From the IMG/VR virus record IMGVR_UViG_3300045996_001311, positions 1 through 38,421 of that record: 38,421 nucleotides of DNA; one strand, written 5' to 3'. This document shows positions 35,724-38,421 of the stretch, piece after piece; within the stretch, counting starts at the first letter, position 1, and every line of letters starts with the position of its first letter. The notes under the pieces are model-generated. The model was not told the DNA's origin, made no database searches, and saw only the letters and a program-made list of their open reading frames with translations. The DNA comes from a virus. Position numbers and translations under genes: made by a program.

Positions 35724-37388
35724 ATGGCCAAAAGAATTCGCATCGAATGTGAGCAGCGGAACCGCTTCGGTGGCCGGCTCATCGACCAGTACACCGGCCA
35801 GCCGGCTTTCCTGCATTTGGGGGAGGACGTGATTTTTGAGTTGGGTGTTTTTGTGAATGGCCGAATGCTGAACCGCACGGAGATCACCGTGATGGACATC
35901 GAGCTTTTCACGCTCGCCGGCGATCCCATCACGACACTGCATTTGGAAACCTCCAACATGAGCAGCAATGTCACAGCTGCGGGCTGGAGAAATGGGAATG
36001 CCGCACTGGCCCGTTTGCTGATCAACTCCGGCAATACCATTACCCTGCCGGCCGGATTTTTCATCTTCCAGGTCAAGGCCACCTTTGAGGGGCTGTCCTC
36101 CATCGTGGCCAGCGGACAGATTGAGGGCGTGCAGCTGGCAACGTTGGTGCCGGTGCCGTGGGACCCGCCGAATCCGGCCGAATATTACACCAAGGATGAA
36201 GTCGATGCCGCCTTTGACCCGGCGGGCAGTGGCGCTGCCGGCTTGGATCTGGCGGAGGACATCCGGGATTATCTCAATTTCACACCCGGAGACGATCCGG
36301 CAAAGCTGGTGCTGTTTGAGGCGCAGAGCCTGACAGCGGAGGAAAAGCAGGTGGCGCGTGAAAACCTCGGCGCGGCGGTGGCCGGCGGAGCACTGACCAT
36401 CATTGGAGAGAGCAGCGGCACCGGCAACACCAATGCCATTCCCGACGGCTCCCGCGCCAGCGTGATCACCGTCACGCCCTCCGGCAACACCGTGATAGAG
36501 CTGCGGGCTCCGGTGCTGTCAGTGGGGCAGCGGGCGCTCCTGCGGATCCAGCAGGGCTTCCAGGTCAAATGGACCAGCGACTACACGCACCCCGCCAATG
36601 CCATCACCCGGGGCGCATCCTCCGGAGGGTTCGCAAAAGTCAGCTGGCACCCGGATCTGAATGAGGGGTATGACGTTTTCGAGCTTCTAAACGACGGCGC
36701 CACCACTCACGTCTCACGATTCCGCCAGCCGGCGGTGCCGGTGGCCGCTCCGGACTGGGCGCACATCGATCCACAGGTTACCTCCTCCGGCGGTGTCTAT
36801 ACCGGGATCTATGACCTGCACGGCCACGCAAACAGTTCAGTGATCGGCGCGCCGGGACCAACCACGATGGCCGGCAGCGCATTCCCGGCCTTCGGGTATG
36901 ACGGGGTGGACGATGCCACCGGCTGGACCTGCGATGCGTTCACCGCGGCTGCCGGCCTGAGCATCGCTATGGTGTTCACGGCCACGGCCACCACCGGGCA
37001 GAAGATCCTTTTTTACTCGACCGCCTACGGTATTCAGATCGTCGCCGATTCGGACGGAATCCGCCTTCAGGCCAAGGATGCCGCCAGCGGCACCGGTCTC
37101 CTGATTGCAACATCCTACAGCGCGGCTCCAGTCGCGTTCGTGGTCGTCATCCGGGCCGGGGCCGCCGGGGCCTTTGTCCTGACCACGGACGTTGGCGGCG
37201 GCGGGCAGACGGGATCATTCACGCCAGCCGCCGGAGCCAGCGGCGCCTGCACTCTGGGCGGCGTCTCCGGCCAGACTCGTTACCTCGCCTGCAAAATCGC
37301 CCGGTGCCAGGTGTGGCAGCTGGCGCTCAGCGGCGACCAGGCGCGGGCCGCGCTCGATGCCCTGACAGAGCATTACAAACTCGGCTGA
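35724..37388 (+). CDS. Tail fibre with trimer-type and LamG-like segments
   Basis: This 554-residue protein starts MAKRIRIECEQRNRFGG and has a beta-rich N-terminus. Fibre stalk markers follow: EYYTKDEVDAAFDPAGS (about 153-170) and SLTAEEKQVARENLGAAVAG, both known in phage tail fibres. The C-terminal third (YDGVDDATGWTCDAFTAAAGLSIAMVFTATA...ALDALTEHYKLG) is a second LamG-like lectin unit. It probably contributes to receptor recognition at the tail tip. The start is 5 bases after the tape-measure stop; no Shine-Dalgarno is seen. Confidence 0.7.
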   Translation: MAKRIRIECEQRNRFGGRLIDQYTGQPAFLHLGEDVIFELGVFVNGRMLNRTEITVMDIELFTLAGDPITTLHLETSNMSSNVTAAGWRNGNAALARLLINSGNTITLPAGFFIFQVKATFEGLSSIVASGQIEGVQLATLVPVPWDPPNPAEYYTKDEVDAAFDPAGSGAAGLDLAEDIRDYLNFTPGDDPAKLVLFEAQSLTAEEKQVARENLGAAVAGGALTIIGESSGTGNTNAIPDGSRASVITVTPSGNTVIELRAPVLSVGQRALLRIQQGFQVKWTSDYTHPANAITRGASSGGFAKVSWHPDLNEGYDVFELLNDGATTHVSRFRQPAVPVAAPDWAHIDPQVTSSGGVYTGIYDLHGHANSSVIGAPGPTTMAGSAFPAFGYDGVDDATGWTCDAFTAAAGLSIAMVFTATATTGQKILFYSTAYGIQIVADSDGIRLQAKDAASGTGLLIATSYSAAPVAFVVVIRAGAAGAFVLTTDVGGGGQTGSFTPAAGASGACTLGGVSGQTRYLACKIARCQVWQLALSGDQARAALDALTEHYKLG

Positions 37389-37393
37389 CCATC

Positions 37394-37996
37394 ATGGAGG
37401 AACCTCTCGAAATGCCCGACCGGCCCGGCACCGTCGAAATGACGTGGGTGCAGGATTCCGTTGTCTCTGGAGCGGTCAGTCCATTCACCCTCACGGAGCA
37501 GGTTTACGCCTGGCCGGGCCAGCGGTGGTCAGTGGTCCTGAAGCTGCCCTCCATGCAGCAGGAGGATGCGCTGGCGTGGCAGGCTTTTTTCGCGGAACTG
37601 AACGGCAGGGAGGGAACCTTTTGGGTGAAGGAGACTGCCCACATCCGGGAGCGGAGCGTGGGGTATGGGACTGCGGAACTGGATGGGCCGCACGTCTCCG
37701 GATCGAAAGTGAGTACTCGAGGTTGGACTCCCTCCATGCGGGTGCTGCGGAAAGGCCAGAAGATTGAGATCGGCCAGCGCCTGCGGCTGGTGCTCGATGA
37801 CGTGTATTCCGATGATGCTGGCAAAGCTCAGGTGCGCTGCTGGCCGCATTGCCGGGATCTGCCGGATTCACTGCGGGTGGAGTGGTGCGGGCCGCGCGGA
37901 GTCTTCAGATTGGCTGAGGTGCCTGGATTCGTGTGGAAAGTGAACCGGCTTCAGGATGGGTTTCAGTTTTCAGCATCGGAGGCCATTTTGCCATGA
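37394..37996 (+). CDS. Distal tail-like protein
   Basis: This 200-residue protein includes FTLTEQVYAWPGQRWSVVLKLPSMQQEDALAWQAFFAELNGREGTFWVKETAHI and later RVEWCGPRGVFRLAEVPGF. It belongs to the class of small tail-tip base proteins that precede DUF2163-like proteins. An ATG at 37412 is an alternative start. The stop overlaps the following DUF2163-like start as ATGA, which supports co-translation in the tail-tip operon. Confidence 0.68.
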   Translation: MEEPLEMPDRPGTVEMTWVQDSVVSGAVSPFTLTEQVYAWPGQRWSVVLKLPSMQQEDALAWQAFFAELNGREGTFWVKETAHIRERSVGYGTAELDGPHVSGSKVSTRGWTPSMRVLRKGQKIEIGQRLRLVLDDVYSDDAGKAQVRCWPHCRDLPDSLRVEWCGPRGVFRLAEVPGFVWKVNRLQDGFQFSASEAILP

Positions 37997-38421
37997 CAGA
38001 GCGCCCCCTTCATTCTGACACCAAGGCCGCCGTCGGTGAATCCGTCGTCAGGCCGGCACTGCTCATTTCGGCCGATTTCCCGGACGGTGAAATCTTCATG
38101 TGGTCCGGCTTCGGTGTGCTCCATGCCGAGGGTCACGACTGGCAGGGCATGGGCAATATGCTGGCGGTGGAGGACGTGACAGAGACCGCCGACACCGGGA
38201 CGCAGGGCATGAGTGTGAAGCTCTCCGGGATCCCGTCCACCGTCTTCAGCAGCATCACCTTGGGCAATTACCAAAACCGCCGGGCGGAGGTGGCCATGAT
38301 CGTTTTTGACCGGGACGGGGAGGCCATCGGTGCGCCCATCCCGCTTTTCCGAGGGCTGATGGATTCCGACAAGGTTTCCGACAACGGCACGGAGGTTTCA
38401 GTCACGATCCAGCTCGAGGGG
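37993..38421 (+). CDS. DUF2163-like tail-tip protein, N-terminal part (runs off the window)
   Basis: The gene starts at the ATG at 37993, overlapping the previous stop. The first 143 codons are present, with no stop before the window end. The protein shows SVVRPALLISADFPDGEIFMWSGFGVLHAEGHDWQGMGNMLAVEDVTETADTGTQGMSVKLSGIPSTVF. The remainder is supplied by 196-336 on the circular map. It forms part of the tail tip with its neighbours. Confidence 0.78.
   Translation, partial: MTERPLHSDTKAAVGESVVRPALLISADFPDGEIFMWSGFGVLHAEGHDWQGMGNMLAVEDVTETADTGTQGMSVKLSGIPSTVFSSITLGNYQNRRAEVAMIVFDRDGEAIGAPIPLFRGLMDSDKVSDNGTEVSVTIQLEG
38227..38421. repeat. Terminal overlap, right copy
   Basis: This is the right copy of the 195-bp overlap with bases 1-195, with four transitions (38242, 38271, 38289 and 38295 relative to 16, 45, 63 and 69). 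Beyond position 69 the copies are identical. Confidence 0.93.

Noticed and set aside
1-38421. tRNA genes, CRISPR arrays and insertion sequences
   Set aside because: No tRNA-like cloverleaf, no regular spacer-repeat array and no transposase with paired terminal inverted repeats was found by reading both strands.
1-38421. Diversity-generating retroelement acting on the fibres
   Set aside because: No reverse transcriptase motif and no template repeat matching the fibre ends were seen.

Overview
The window is one nearly complete, apparently temperate tailed-phage (siphovirus-type) genome. The last 195 bases (38227-38421) repeat the first 195 (1-195) with four transition differences, so the contig closes into a circular map of about 38,226 bp that was cut arbitrarily inside a tail-tip gene. 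The DNA is GC-rich, genes are tightly packed and many neighbours overlap by ATGA or GTGA. The host cannot be read from the sequence. A predicted lipoprotein and a predicted secreted FN3 protein suggest a Gram-negative host. Many genes lack an obvious Shine-Dalgarno and have A/C-rich leaders instead. A carbohydrate-rich niche is a guess from the lectin-like and esterase-like tail proteins.

Layout. (1) 37394-38421 continuing into 1-2708 (+): tail-tip module (distal tail protein, DUF2163-like protein, small membrane protein, DUF6950-like protein, J/gp15-like tip protein), in an order like that of gene transfer agents. (2) 2709-3651: a terminator, a strong promoter, two small genes and a 150-bp AT-rich zone full of TTGC/GCAA repeats. 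(3) 14818 down to 3652 (-): a long early operon of about 26 genes. It runs from an RHH regulator and an HNH/AP2 homing-type endonuclease through small membrane proteins, a secreted FN3 protein, a MazG-like protein, RecT and a YqaJ exonuclease, an ASCH-like protein, a broken RusA, a possible TGT-like protein and dihydrofolate reductase, to a DUF1376 replication protein, a DnaC-like loader and two paralogous winged-helix proteins. (4) 14819-15635: the control region. It has three GGGTGT-N3-ACACCC palindromes between divergent RHH genes, a terminator and an 18-G homopolymer. (5) 15636-17220: a lipoprotein gene (probable moron) convergent with a tyrosine integrase. (6) 20298 down to 17468 (-): small HTH protein, small membrane protein, TerS, HNH endonuclease, TerL. 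(7) 20458-37388 (+): lysis genes, portal, ClpP-like protease, capsid, connectors, a receptor-binding cassette, tail tubes, chaperones, tape measure and another fibre.

How it fits together. The RHH proteins probably bind the palindromes and control the leftward early operon. That operon supplies replication (DUF1376 protein plus AAA+ loader, with a candidate origin of 11-bp iterons inside the DUF1376 gene) and recombination (RecT plus exonuclease). Terminase and an HNH protein sit on a unit divergent from the capsid genes and next to the integrase. The most unusual points are: tandem tail-tube paralogues, one carrying an inserted jelly-roll-like domain; a capsid protein with a signal-peptide-like start; a fibre cassette interrupting the head-tail connector genes; the three-operator control region; the G18 tract; and the two repeat zones at 3364-3514 and 6074-6164.
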